Shown piece after piece: positions 46,997-58,000 of a stretch of 64,000 bases of DNA. Every line of letters begins with the position of its first letter. Position 1 is the first letter of the stretch. The position numbers and the translations under genes were made by a program. The notes under the pieces were generated by a model. The model worked only from the letters and a program-made list of their open reading frames with translations. It searched no databases and was not told where the DNA came from. This stretch comes from Mortierella hygrophila (taxonomy: Eukaryota > Mortierellomycota > Mortierellomycetes > Mortierellales > Mortierellaceae): the NCBI GenBank assembly GCA_015680625.1, contig JAAAXW010000011.1, forward strand, positions 92,084-156,083, read 5' to 3'.

Positions 46997-47857
46997 GGAC
47001 AGAGTAAAAAAAAAGTGGGGTTGCTGTGTTCCTGAATGAAAAAACTGTGGCAATGAATCTGTCAGGCGTTGAATGTGCAAGGCATGAGAAAGTGTGTTGT
47101 TATGACGGTACGGTGGTTTTGGACACTTGTGCCCAGTCAGATCCTGTTTGCTTGTTGCGTGTGGTGCCGGGTGATGATGTCGACTGGCGAGCTGATGAGT
47201 CGAGTGCGAGTGCGAGTGTCCGTGTTCAAAGGTGCGAAGATGCTCAATTACAGGGTGGCAACTCGCATAAACAAAAATTGGCCGTGACTGTCAATCGCGT
47301 CGTATGCCCTTTTGCAACCCATGACCTGCAGCCGCCACCAACATGGTCTGGTTGCACACGATGTGGCCCACTCCACCTCACATTGAAAAATAAGCCTTCA
47401 AGAAAGAAGCAAGGTGCGACGGTAGCATAGGTAATCGAATAGGAAATAGAAGCATGCAAAGCGAAAGGAAGGCAAAGTGGATCCTTTGCTTTCCACGTGG
47501 ACTACTACGATAGAAGGGCAAGGAATGCCAAGGAATAAGCTCAGATATGACATGACGGCAAAAAAGCATTTGAGCAAAACGAAATAATGGCTTCCCGAAG
47601 ATCGAGCATAGTACAAGACTTTGGGTTAGAGGCCGTTTCCTCCTCTGCGAAATGACGGATGCACAAACTAGGGTGATGTCATTGAGCCGCCTGCGACTTA
47701 AAATTAGGGAAACCGGCATCCCTCTGAGGGGAAGGGGGGGGTGTTCTCGTTATGGAATTAGAACAATTAGGACGTACCTAAACCTTCTTCGCACGTCACA
47801 GCGATTGATGATCACATATGATGTGAGACAATTTTTTTTCTTCTTTCCTGCGAGGGC
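46997..47857. promoter_or_regulatory. Divergent gap between KIP3 and the small-protein gene
   Basis: About 860 bp up to the TATA box of the plus gene. A 134-codon frame at 47026-47430 has no signature or context and is considered chance. AGGGG/CCCCT-type stress-element-like words occur near 47725-47740, but their use is unknown. Confidence 0.35.
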
Positions 47858-47865
47858 TATATAAG
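47858..47865 (+). promoter_or_regulatory. TATA box of the small-protein gene
   Basis: TATATAAG about 140 bp upstream of ATG 48006, followed by a CT-rich initiator-like stretch (47868-47890). It is one of two clear TATA boxes in the window, suggesting inducible or strong expression. Confidence 0.7.
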
Positions 47866-47910
47866 GTCGACTCTTTCTCTCTCTATCTTTTTCATACAAA
47901 GCACACAACT

Positions 47911-47980
47911 CAACACAGCTCAACACAGCTCAACACAACTCAACACAACTCAACACAACTCAACACAACTCAACACAACC
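47911..47980 (+). repeat. Seven tandem decamers in the 5' leader of the small-protein gene
   Basis: CAACACAACT repeated seven times in perfect 10-bp register (first two units end AGCT, last ends AACC), preceded by a degenerate eighth unit. It lies between the TATA box and the ATG, so it should be transcribed as an unstructured, G-poor leader. Confidence 0.95.
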
Positions 47981-48005
47981 ACACAACAACACATATCCAT
48001 CAACA

Positions 48006-48251
48006 ATGTCGTCCATCAAATCATCCAAGCCCGAACTCGGCGCCTACTCCACACCCGCCGTCGCCGGCAACACCACCGCAAAAACAGAGACAGCAACAGG
48101 AGCACCCAAATCCGCCTCCTGTGGCCAGAAGGACTGGGACTTTCACCCCGCCTGCATCCGCATGATCGAGAACGAGGGATCCCCCGAAGACGTCAAGCTT
48201 CTCCACGAAATGGAGCGACAGTGTCCCCGCGCCGCAAAGAACCAGCTCTAA
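48006..48251 (+). CDS. Small hypothetical protein (81 aa)
   Basis: No family recognised. The single exon begins at ATG 48006 with a good context (ATCAACAATGTC) and ends at TAA. Support for a real gene is the upstream TATA box, the CAA-rich leader and an AATAAA 200 nt after the stop. Residues 1-38 are Ser/Thr/Ala/Lys-rich and probably disordered. Residues 39-81 look like a small folded unit with three Cys, DWDFHPACIRMIENEG and EDVKLLHEMERQC, suggesting one or two helices. There is no signal peptide or membrane segment. Codon choice favours C-ending codons (GCC, TCC, ACC, CGC), as in highly expressed fungal genes. Confidence 0.72.
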   Translation: MSSIKSSKPELGAYSTPAVAGNTTAKTETATGAPKSASCGQKDWDFHPACIRMIENEGSPEDVKLLHEMERQCPRAAKNQL

Positions 48252-49201
48252 GAATTACCCAACAAGGGGAAACTCAGGAGCCCTCCTCTTGGGTCACCCC
48301 AACCACACTCTGTTCAACAAGTCCACAAAGCAACAACCAACAAAACAAGAAAACAGCTGCAAGAACAAATCTATAATCATTAACCGCCACATCAACACGG
48401 CATGCATCCCTCGCAGCCTTGCCAACAAACTGTATATAACTTCAAACCAATAAACCCAACCTCCAGCAATATTTTTTTGCTCATTACAAGTCCATGAACC
48501 ACCTGCATTATTGCGCATGATATGTTTGTTTTTCGGGATACCACACAAGGACATTTTGTTTCTCCACACTGTCGAAATGGAGGGAGAATCTGTGCGTGGG
48601 AAAAGACATTTGGGTGCAAAGAAACCAAAGCAGTTCAATGATCAAAAAAAATATTGCATGAGCATGAGCATGTGCATGAATCGGAGGAGAAAGGAAGCAA
48701 CAGAAAACAATCAAGTCGTGTCTGACAAAAAGGCATTAGCATCATTACTTCGTCGTCGTTGTTTTTATGATGATTGACAAAGGTTCTGCGATGGGTGCTG
48801 AATCCTATCTTAACTTCTCTTCTACGGTGCTCTCATCTCATTCAATCTCAGCTTCAAGTCGTTCTTTGTACAATAACTTGCGAGCAAAGACGGTCGGGAG
48901 AGAAGGGGCGAGAAGGGAAGCAAGTGGCTCGTGCATGTCTTTTGTTCGTTGGTGCCACCACGGCACTTCTTAGAATCCGTGCAACTGATTGCACGAACAA
49001 TAAAAAGACGAAGTGCGAGTCGACATGAACAAAATGAGAAAAGAGTGACAACAGCTCTCTGGCTCTAATGATGAAAGCCAAGAGTTGTCACCCATGTCAG
49101 CGTCTACATAGGAATAGGAATAGGAAAAAAGAAGGGGCAAAGGTAAGCAAGAGTCTCCGGCATTCAAGTTGAGCTATGCAAGAGCACAAGAGGAGTTAGA
49201 T
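48252..49201. other. Convergent gap between the small-protein gene and UPF2
   Basis: 950 bp between two 3' ends. The first 200 bp are the 3' UTR of the small gene. The remainder has only short frames with no signature, and no gene is proposed. Confidence 0.5.
48449..48454 (+). terminator. Poly(A) signal of the small-protein gene
   Basis: AATAAA about 200 nt downstream of the TAA stop, predicting a transcript of roughly 580 nt from the TATA-defined start. Confidence 0.6.
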
Positions 49202-52200
49202 TTACCTTCCACCAGACCCACGTCCTCGAGCCGACTGTCCACCAACAGGTCGTCGCTCATACCCATCAACACCCAAGTTTGTCAGCGCACTTTCTGTACC
49301 GAACCCGGCGCCAACACCAACGGACTGGTTACGAGCCCATCGTGTATTGTTTCGATTAGGATCGGGTCCGTGGCCATGTCCACCTCGATCACCACGACCA
49401 AGACCACCCGAAGCGCTCGCCGAATCACGGTAGCTCGGATTTCCGGCGCCACCACTGCCGCTACCACTACCACCACCACCTCGTCGAGTATCGTCGATAA
49501 AGTTCAACCGGATACCTTGATTCCGCAAGGACTGTTCCAGTGCTAAGATTGGCAGTAGTCAACATGAAACAACATGACATTGTATTAGATGGGCACTCAA
49601 GCGAGGATTGATGAACCGCCTCTTGCGCCGTATAACTCAATTAAACAAACCTGCGCGCTGATTGGCCTCCTCACGGACTTCGTAGTCCAGGACCAGTTGC
49701 TTCAACTGCTGCTGCTCCTCACGTTCAGCTTCCCTTTGATTCCTGGTGTTGATTACGAGAGAGCTGTCGCTTGGCAAACCAACCGTCTTCAGCTGTTGCT
49801 TATTTCCTTTCTTTGTCAAAAGGGTGAACGCCACATGGTCCGGATTACTGAGAGCAGGTTCTTCGCGACGATCTACAGGACGCATAGCAAAATCATATCA
49901 GGTTAGAGTAACGGTCAACGTGCTGCGATGAACGGGTCCAAATAGAAACATGAAAAATACCAACAACATACCTGCCGATCTGAGAACAGGGATTGCAACA
50001 TCGAGAGTCAAGTGCTTTCTCTCAAACTTTCTAGATTCCAGACTCTCTGTCATCATCTTGAGATACTCGCGCTCAAAGTCTTCATCCACAGCCTCCACAG
50101 GCTTGTGTTGATTCGTAAGGACAACGGCTTGTTCTTCATCATCCATTTGTCTCATGGCATGGACCTCTTCGTCATCGTCCAAACCGTCCTCGTCGTCCTC
50201 GCTGTCATCATCATCATCTTCCTGCTGGTCTTCGTCGCCGTCATCATCTCCCTCAGAGTCTTCTGAGTCCGAGTCGTCGTTCTGGAGGTTGGCGTTCGGA
50301 TCGCTGCCTCCAAGAGGACCATGAAGCGCTTCGACGGCTGCGTAGGCTTCATCATAAGTTTGGAAGCGTCGCAGCTTGGGACGCAGCTCCGTAAAGGTAT
50401 CTTCGATCATGTACTCGATCTCCAATGGAACGGATTCCTTGGCGAGAATATACATCTGAAAGAGGACTAGGAACGAGTCCAGCTTGATCTTGGAGCTTCC
50501 GTGATCGAAACACATTCCGCAAGTATCAAGCAACGTACAGACAAGTCGAATCCTGAAGCAGTCGTGAGGAGCATCAATGTGCGAGGGGTGATCTGGGGAC
50601 GCTCTTCCTTGCTCTATACGATGTAGGAGCGAAAGTCATCGTAAGCGACATCCCGCAACTAATCTACAAAAGTTCTCATTGCCTGACTATGATGCACTTC
50701 AAACATACCGTGGCCTGTTGAGAGAAGGGTGTCCAAGGTGCTGAAGATCAGAGGCGAGTCGACCATGCGGTAGTTATATAACTCTCCCAAGAACTTGACG
50801 ATGGCGATACGTTTCTGATTGTGTCGAAAGTTGTTCTGCTCCAGACCGACCCGAATGTCTTCGGCGATAGAATCGACAATGGCGATCGAGAAATCAGAGT
50901 GGTACCGACTGAGCCCATTCACAAGGATGGCCATCAAGTGAATATTGCTGAACTTGATCTTCCAGACCTTGCTGAAGAGGCGAACAACGAGGTTGTAGAT
51001 CTATTTCAAGATTGAAAGTGACATACTTCATTTTAGCGTGGCTGTCATATCGGCAAGAAAGAAAGAAAGAAATCGCCCACGGTGACAATCTACAACTTAC
51101 TTCGGGATTGCTCCAGTCTAACTTTCGCAACAACTTGTGAGTAATCTCGACGTTCTTTTTGCAAAGATCAAGATAGAGCAACTTGCGGATAAACTGCTCG
51201 ATGGGAGGGATCTCGCGTTTTTGTCTTGTACTTTGCTCCGGAGGGTTGCACTATGATTGGAAGAGTAGGAAACAATTCGTTAGCTTACATGGTTAGCAAT
51301 GAATAATTGAATCTGCATACATACTTGCGGATTGGGTGCATTTTTACCTGGTAGTAGGCATTGTCGATCATCAACAGAAACCTGGGCTCAAGATGAAGAG
51401 CGGCCTTCTTTCGCTTGAGGATATCCAGCATCGCGTCCAGGCGCGTCGAGGTGGCAGTGCTCTTGAGCTTGAGGAAGCGGCCACAGGTCTCCAGAAGTGC
51501 ACAGGCTACAATGATGTTCTGGGGAACAAAGTCTTCGAGAAGAACCTTCAGACAGTGAAAGATGATTGGAAGGGGAGTGAGGCCGAACTTGACCAGCTCG
51601 GACAGAAACTTGATGTTCTTGACCCGTGACTCCGAGAGATCCAAGTGCTTCTTGCGCAAAAGACCTCGGAACTCGCGCTCTAGAGCATTTAGGACCTCCT
51701 CTGCGACATCCGGATAAAAGGGCTTGAAGGTTGCAATCATACGAGAGTAGTAAGGAAGCAGGTCGTGCCTGTCGCGAGGGACTTGTACAAGCGTCTGAAA
51801 GTAGAATCAAATGTTGCCATGGCCATTAAGTTAATACCACATTTGAGTCTACTCATTCCAAAGTGAAAACTTGCTGTCAAAAATATACCTTGATAAGGCG
51901 ATTCCGGCTCAGCTTGGAGTTGAGGTAACAAAAGTCGACTGCGGCCTGGTCAATCATGTCTCTGTTGCACATATTGGGAAGTCTCGCCATAAAAGCGTCA
52001 ATTTGGGTTGCGGTTGTCTTGGACGCTGCTGTCAAGGGTTCAGTCGCGACGGTCTCCTCTGCAAGGAAAGAGTCCGTTCCGGTGTGATCGTTCAGCTCCA
52101 TGTTCCCGAGTTCCGCGTCTATGCTTTCCATCATAAGGTCGGTCGAATCGTCGAATTCATCAATCTGATCCGCAGTATCCTTGGAGGCATTCTCAGTGTC

Positions 52201-54266
52201 GGCGGTGGTGGTGTTGGAAGTGGCGGTGCCGTCCTTGCTTGCAGACTTTTCTCCATCCTTCTCAGACTCAGTTCCGTCATCCTTCTTGTCCTTTTTCGAC
52301 TTCGAAGTCTCGAGGAAGATCTTGGGTACCAAAGTTCTGAGATCCAGAATCTGTTCGTAAAAGACGACGTTGTCCTCGTCCTCGAACACACTGCTGCCTG
52401 CGCCCTTTTCCTCTGCGCCTCCGGAAGATTCGATAATCCCGATCAGGTCCTCCTTTTCATCTTTGAGGATAGGAACGTCCACATCGAGAGCATCTGCGAC
52501 AGACTGAGTTGAGGTGGAGAGTTTCTCAAATGCTTTGAACTGCTTCTCATATTGCTGTTGGCGCTCCTCGGACAATTCTCCGCGAGAGAAAAGAGACGCC
52601 TCGTTCTTTCGCTCTACTCTCTTCAACTCCTAAACAATTGATCCGCCCAAGTGTGAGAGAAACTCATTAGCCTATATTCTCCTATTCGTTGCGTACAAAA
52701 TGGTAATCGCATGTTTCGAACAATCGTACCTTGTGGTCGCGAACAAGATGAGCCTCCAAGCTTTTGTAGTACTCGGAGAACAAGGTCTTGAAGAGCTGTT
52801 GTTGCGTTGGAGATACATATGCGTCGGACTGTCCTGAGCTAGTATCCTCTGCCGTCGAAGTCTTCGGTTCTGCGTCCTTCCCATCACCAGCAGTTTTCGC
52901 CTTACGAGGAGTAATTCCTGTCAAATCCTTGCCGTGAATCTTTAACACTGTGAGAACAATTGGAAGGTTGACGTGATCCCTGTCTCCCGCAAGCTATTTT
53001 TTTGCGAAAGATAAGAGAATGCAGGCGTTGTCAGACAATTGATGAAAAGGCCTCCTTGACCTGTCTTGCTCACAGATTCCATAGAGCATGCGGGCATACC
53101 AGATCAAAAAGGATCGTGTAGATAAAGTTGGGCAAGCCCTTGCCGTCAGCAAGAGCTCCTTTCGAATCCTTGGATCCTGTCAATGCTGCAGTAGCGGTGT
53201 CCTTGGTCGCAGATCCAGATTTGGCGGGCACCCCTGTTGATCCTTCTGTGCCCAGGGTAGCCACACCATCCTCTACATTTCGCAATACGCCGACCAACCA
53301 AAGATCTGTGGCGACGCGACTCAACACCCGTTGGCGGGATATCCTTGAAGACTCTTCCTTTTCGCGTTGCTCAGGTGTCATTCCTGCCTGCGCCAACTGC
53401 TGGTGCGTTAACTTTGGAGAGGGAGCAAGTGCTTTGGAGAGGAGGTAGGTGAACAGCAGGGTGAATGTGTCCGGGAAGCGCTGGTGCAAGGCGGAAATGA
53501 CCTACATTCAGCAAAACAATAAGACAAGATATTATTTAGGAGCTCTTTCTTTTCAGCTGCGTTACAAGAGGCTGTTTTTTTTGGCGATCATTCTGATCGT
53601 TGTGGTTGGTTGGGTCTATACCTCTGTCGCCGCAGCAACATCTGCGCTGAGTTTGCATCGTAAGAGGCCATCCAGAATAGCGGCGACGATTTCAGAGATG
53701 TATTTCTCTAGGCTGAGCTTTTTGATGTCGTTCAAGAGCTGGGTGGAGACATCGGCAGTGAGTCCTGTCTTGCACTTTTTAATGAAGGCGGTGTTCTTTT
53801 TGATGTTGGAGTCCAGATTCCTGAGGGCAGAGGGATCTAGTTATGAGAGGAGGGTGCGATTGGGAGATGGTGTCAGCGGGTCGTTTCCGTTGGGAAGCTT
53901 TCTTTGGTCACTTGTTGAGCAAGAGAGAAGGTAGGAAGTACCTGGCTTTTGTTGCCATGCCCTCAGGTTGGCCTGTCTGAGATCCTGTCTGGTAGCCAGT
54001 TTGGAGGATTGTGTATCTGCTGAAGGGGGGTGTGTAAGGGGAAGGAAGGGAGTGAGAGACGATTGGAGTGAGAGTCGAGTGACAATGTGTGGATGAGAGG
54101 AGTTGGTGGGGATTGAATGTCAAGGAGGATTTGGGGCCAGTTGAGGAAAACGATCGCTTTCTTCCCTTGACCCGCGTCACTGAATATTCGAGTGAGACTG
54201 CGGCTGGTGGTTGCACTCACACGCACACCTTACCTTTGCCTTTGTTTTTCTCCCTTTCCTCTTCAT
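49202..54266 (-). CDS. UPF2: UPF2 (NMD2) nonsense-mediated decay factor, about 12-13 exons
   Basis: Scaffold that links UPF3 and exon-junction marks to the UPF1 helicase in nonsense-mediated mRNA decay. The product is about 1,240 residues, close to human UPF2 (1,272). Order seen: RQDLRQANLRAWQQKP, LDSNIKKNTAFIKK and LNDIKKLSLEKYISEIVAAIL (first MIF4G). A second MIF4G has LALEREFRGLLRKK-like and VKNIKFLSELVKFGLTP blocks, and a third has RKLDWSNPEV and HNQKRIAIVKFLGELYNYRMV. Then come a long Asp/Glu run (about 50170-50275) and the C-terminal UPF1-binding region (VAFTLLTKKGNKQQLK, GLPSDSSLVINTRNQREAEREE). A Gly/Arg tail ends at 49202. The start is uncertain: ATG 54266 (MKRKGRKTKAK) joins through a GTGAGT donor to the exon at about 54017, and other first exons are possible. 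Confidence 0.9.
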
Positions 54267-55051
54267 TTTTTCCACTCACCACTTCTTCTTCCTTTCCATT
54301 CAGAGGGGTCTGACCGACTGACTCTTTTTATCGTCCTGCTCTTTGCCGTTGCCTCCACCTCCAATCATCCCATTGTTCTTCTCTTCTCTTCTCTTCAGCC
54401 ACCACACTCTTCTCTGTTCACTTTCTCCTCTTCCCTCCCTCCTCCTCTCTCTCCGAACGCATTGCACCCAACTCACTCCCACCCTTCCTCTTCCCTCCTC
54501 TCCCCTCCCATGAGCACCCGCATCCAGTCCGTCAACTGCTTCGCCTTCACCCTGTTCAACAACTCATCGCCCTTAGTCATGCTACAGTCAACCGTCAATA
54601 ACAATAGATCCATACTCGCCTAAAAAAAAAAACATCAAACACACACACACACACACGCTCTTTCGTTCCCTCTTTTTGTTTTATCCCTCCTCCTCCCTTT
54701 CAACTTCGCTTCTGACAAAGAAACGCCTATCATCGTCGTTCTCCCACGCCAACAAATACCCTCGATTTCTGCTGTTTGTTCCTGGATTGGGCTTACTCAC
54801 ATCAAATACGCCCTTCTGACTCTCCCTTTTGTCCTGCATACCCAACAGTCGTGCTCCTTCCGGTAAAACCAAACAAATGCAGACCAGCGAAGAAAGACCA
54901 CCTGCATCCAAAATGGTTCGTAGTTTTCATAAGCAACAGGAGTTTCCCACATTGCTTGATATCCGGTCCAGTACTTCACCCAACTAACACGACAACCTCG
55001 CGCACCCTATATTTTCGTAGAAGTCCTCACGTCGCCGTAACCACCACAAAC
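54267..55051. promoter_or_regulatory. Divergent promoter region between UPF2 and SMG1
   Basis: 785 bp separating the proposed starts of two NMD factors. It is pyrimidine-rich on plus (54340-54510), with a (CA)n tract at 54639-54656. A 143-codon Ser/Pro/Leu frame at 54192-54623 is a by-product of this composition. No TATA box was found. The exact limits depend on the two uncertain starts. Confidence 0.5.
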
Positions 55052-58000
55052 ATGCCGCGCAGGCTCAAGCACAGGCACAGGCCAACAACAGCGCTCCTTC
55101 CTTTCCTCACCAGCGACGTCAATCAACATCTCAAGGACTACGGCCTGACCATGGTAAATTTTCCGCTGAAAAAAAAAAATTCAAACAAAAATAAAACGCC
55201 GCCAAAATAACCCAATGCACAGAAATTTTCGAAGTACTCGTCAACGTTCAACCCAAGTCGCTCATTCCACTAACCACAACGTTGCATATGGCATCGTTTG
55301 TAGGGAACAGGCAAGCTGTCGACTTTCAAACCGCAGAAGTGATGCTGCGCGACGCCGAGGAGACGCTGAACAAAGTCGAGGATTGTAGTCGTCTGCCGCC
55401 AGCATTAGACATGCTTGCCAGTCTGTCCAAACAGCATCCAGCCGCATGGCAAGCTCGATTTGGGGTACTTTTTTTCTTAGGGACAATGGATCTTTTTTTG
55501 AGCTAGCCGATACATACAATGTACAATCGATAATCTAATACGACCACCTTGCCTACCATTCTAGGACATTGTCGATTTACTTGTGGGTTGGTTTGTGGAC
55601 AAGAATACGGCATCGGCTGTCAAGAAGCAGATTGCTGGTAAGAACATCATCATGGCTTCAAATGCTATACCACAGATGAGACACGCACATGACCAAATAC
55701 TCACCTTGTCTTTCGCATCCCTATGCTTCCATCTACGTAGATCTCATGGGATCATTCACGGTTCAATGGCTGGATGCTGCAGAATTCGGGCAGGATCTAC
55801 TGGAGATTTTCATCACGGATATCGAAAATATCGTGAGCGATGAAGCTTCTAGCGACGAGGACGATGATAGGAAAGTTGCGGCATCTTTGGAAACAGCGGC
55901 GTCTCTGATCAGGTATTTTCCCACTTCATTAACATATCTTCTGTACATCCAACGCGGACCAACCGGAGGAATTTTCTAACGCCTGTTTCCATATCCTTGG
56001 TTCTCGCGCTTATATATTCAATCTCGCAGTTGCTTCAGCATCATTTTCAAAGCATTGGTCGTACACGCCTCGCAAGCAGTAACTCGAATGGCACCTCTCC
56101 AGGAGCGGGCTTTGGAAATGCTTGTTCTCGTGCGGAAGGCTACCTCTTCATCGGATACTCAAGGTAACACAAGGAACGACATTCAATTAACTTTGATGCG
56201 AAACCGTTACTCTGACCACCCTGCAAACCACTGGAAAATATTCTTACATATGGTTTACATTGCAACCTTCTAGTCAACGAGATTATTCTGACACTCAGTC
56301 TTGGCAGCCCGGGATCGTTCTACAACTTGCAACCCAAGGCGATACAGATTCTCATGGATCAATTTGACAATCTGCGGTTGGGCAATGCGATATGGAAGGA
56401 AAAGATGGATTCCGTCCGCAAGGTATTCTATCTGGAGGATTGACTCTCTCACTTTTGTCTACCACGTTCGCTCGCACCTTGCAAGGGCTGATATGACCGA
56501 CTTTTTTTTTATTGCAATTAGATTCTGGCGGTTTGGCGTCCAAATGTTCATCCAGGAGTCGTCTTAGAGATGTGTCATCCCAAAACCGGCCTCATGCAAC
56601 TGCGTTGGCTTTTGCAAAACAAGTCAAACAGGATCAAAGACGTCCTCGAAGCCATATTGATTTCATTGCCCGACCCAAGCCATGGACAGGAATATCCGGC
56701 CTCAGGGAATGGCCACAAGGACATTCACTTGCAGGCATGGAGCAGTTTAATTCACGAAATCCGTGGAATTGCTCACGAGCTCAATCAGGAGAGTTGTTTG
56801 GCTGAGGCGACAGACATCGGTACAATCATGAAAGACGGCTCGATCCAGCATCATGACCGATATGAAGAATCACGACTTTTGGATATGCGCTATAAAGAGG
56901 GTCGGTACCAGGGTTGTCGAAGGACAGGTTCGCCTGAGGCTGCGTTGCTCACAAACTTCACTTTCGACGTCCTCCTTCTCACCCAAATGAGCCGACTGTG
57001 GCCTAAAGAAGCATCATCGATCTTTCTGCGACTCTTGGAGATTCTCAGCGCTGTACCAGAGATCCGACTTACACTTGTTGTACATGCCTTACGAGAAATT
57101 TCAAGCAGGTATGATGCAAAAAGAAATGGTCATTGTTGATCTATAAGTTTTCTTGCAATAGCTAACCACTGCTTATTTTTTACGTAGCCGGAAACACTTT
57201 ATACCAGACTGGCTGGAGTGTGAAACTGGCGATGCAGCAGAGCACGTTAATTGGGATTCTTCGACTTTGAGTGTTTCTCTCAAGATGCTTGGCTCCCTGA
57301 CGAAAAACTGGAGACTGCTCTCCACATCTCTGAAGAACTGTCTTATTTCTTGGAACGCCGACATTTTGAGAGCCGTGCAGGCGTACCACGAGAAAGCCTT
57401 GCCTCTGCAGTGGGAGTTATTAAAAGTTGCTCTCTCTTGCAACCTTCATCAGCTCATCACTAACGCAGGTACTTCGAAAAGAACTAGCACCTTGCTTATG
57501 AGTATGATAACTGGATGGATTGTGATCTAGGTTTATTGACAAAGATTCATTTTGATGTGGTGAATAGGCGTTGATGAGGATGAGATAATACGAGCTTCGA
57601 TTTCAACCATCTTTGAGAACTTTATCGGTGCCTTTGGGTCTTTGAACCTGGGACCTCAACTTCTTGCCAAGATCGGAGATCGGTAAGAAAAGCTCGTCCT
57701 GACTAGTAAACTTTGCAGAAGGGTGTCGCTTGTACATACAGCTAACATCATATGCAATGTCAAAATGGTCAACTAGATCTCAAGATGTATCGCCAAATGT
57801 TCGAGAAGCCTGGCAAAGGGTTTTGTTCCAGTCCAACCCGTTCGCCTTTGCGTATGAATGCTACAACATTCAAGAGACTGACATCACCCGTGCTTTAAAG
57901 GTATAAACTTTGACATTGCACATGTGGGCGAAATCCAAGGTACCTTCCAGACCGCGAAGATGTAATTGCCAACTGATATCATTTGCTCTATGTAGATCCT

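Noticed and set aside
46997..47080. KIP3 start at the upstream in-frame ATG (47080)
   Set aside because: The extra 28 codons include a T-rich, intron/UTR-like stretch; ATG 46996 is closer to the recognisable protein. Not excluded.
47026..47430. 134-codon plus-strand frame upstream of KIP3
   Set aside because: No family features, lies in a divergent promoter, no promoter or poly(A) context of its own.
47911..47980. Tandem decamers as a CRISPR-like array
   Set aside because: Units are 10 bp and directly abutting with no spacers, in a eukaryotic 5' leader.
55052..55290. A fully resolved SMG1 first splice
   Set aside because: The donor after ATG at 55151-55153 and the acceptor before 55225 do not give the expected phase; alternatives (acceptor near 55257 or start at 55288) remain, so only an approximate start is given.
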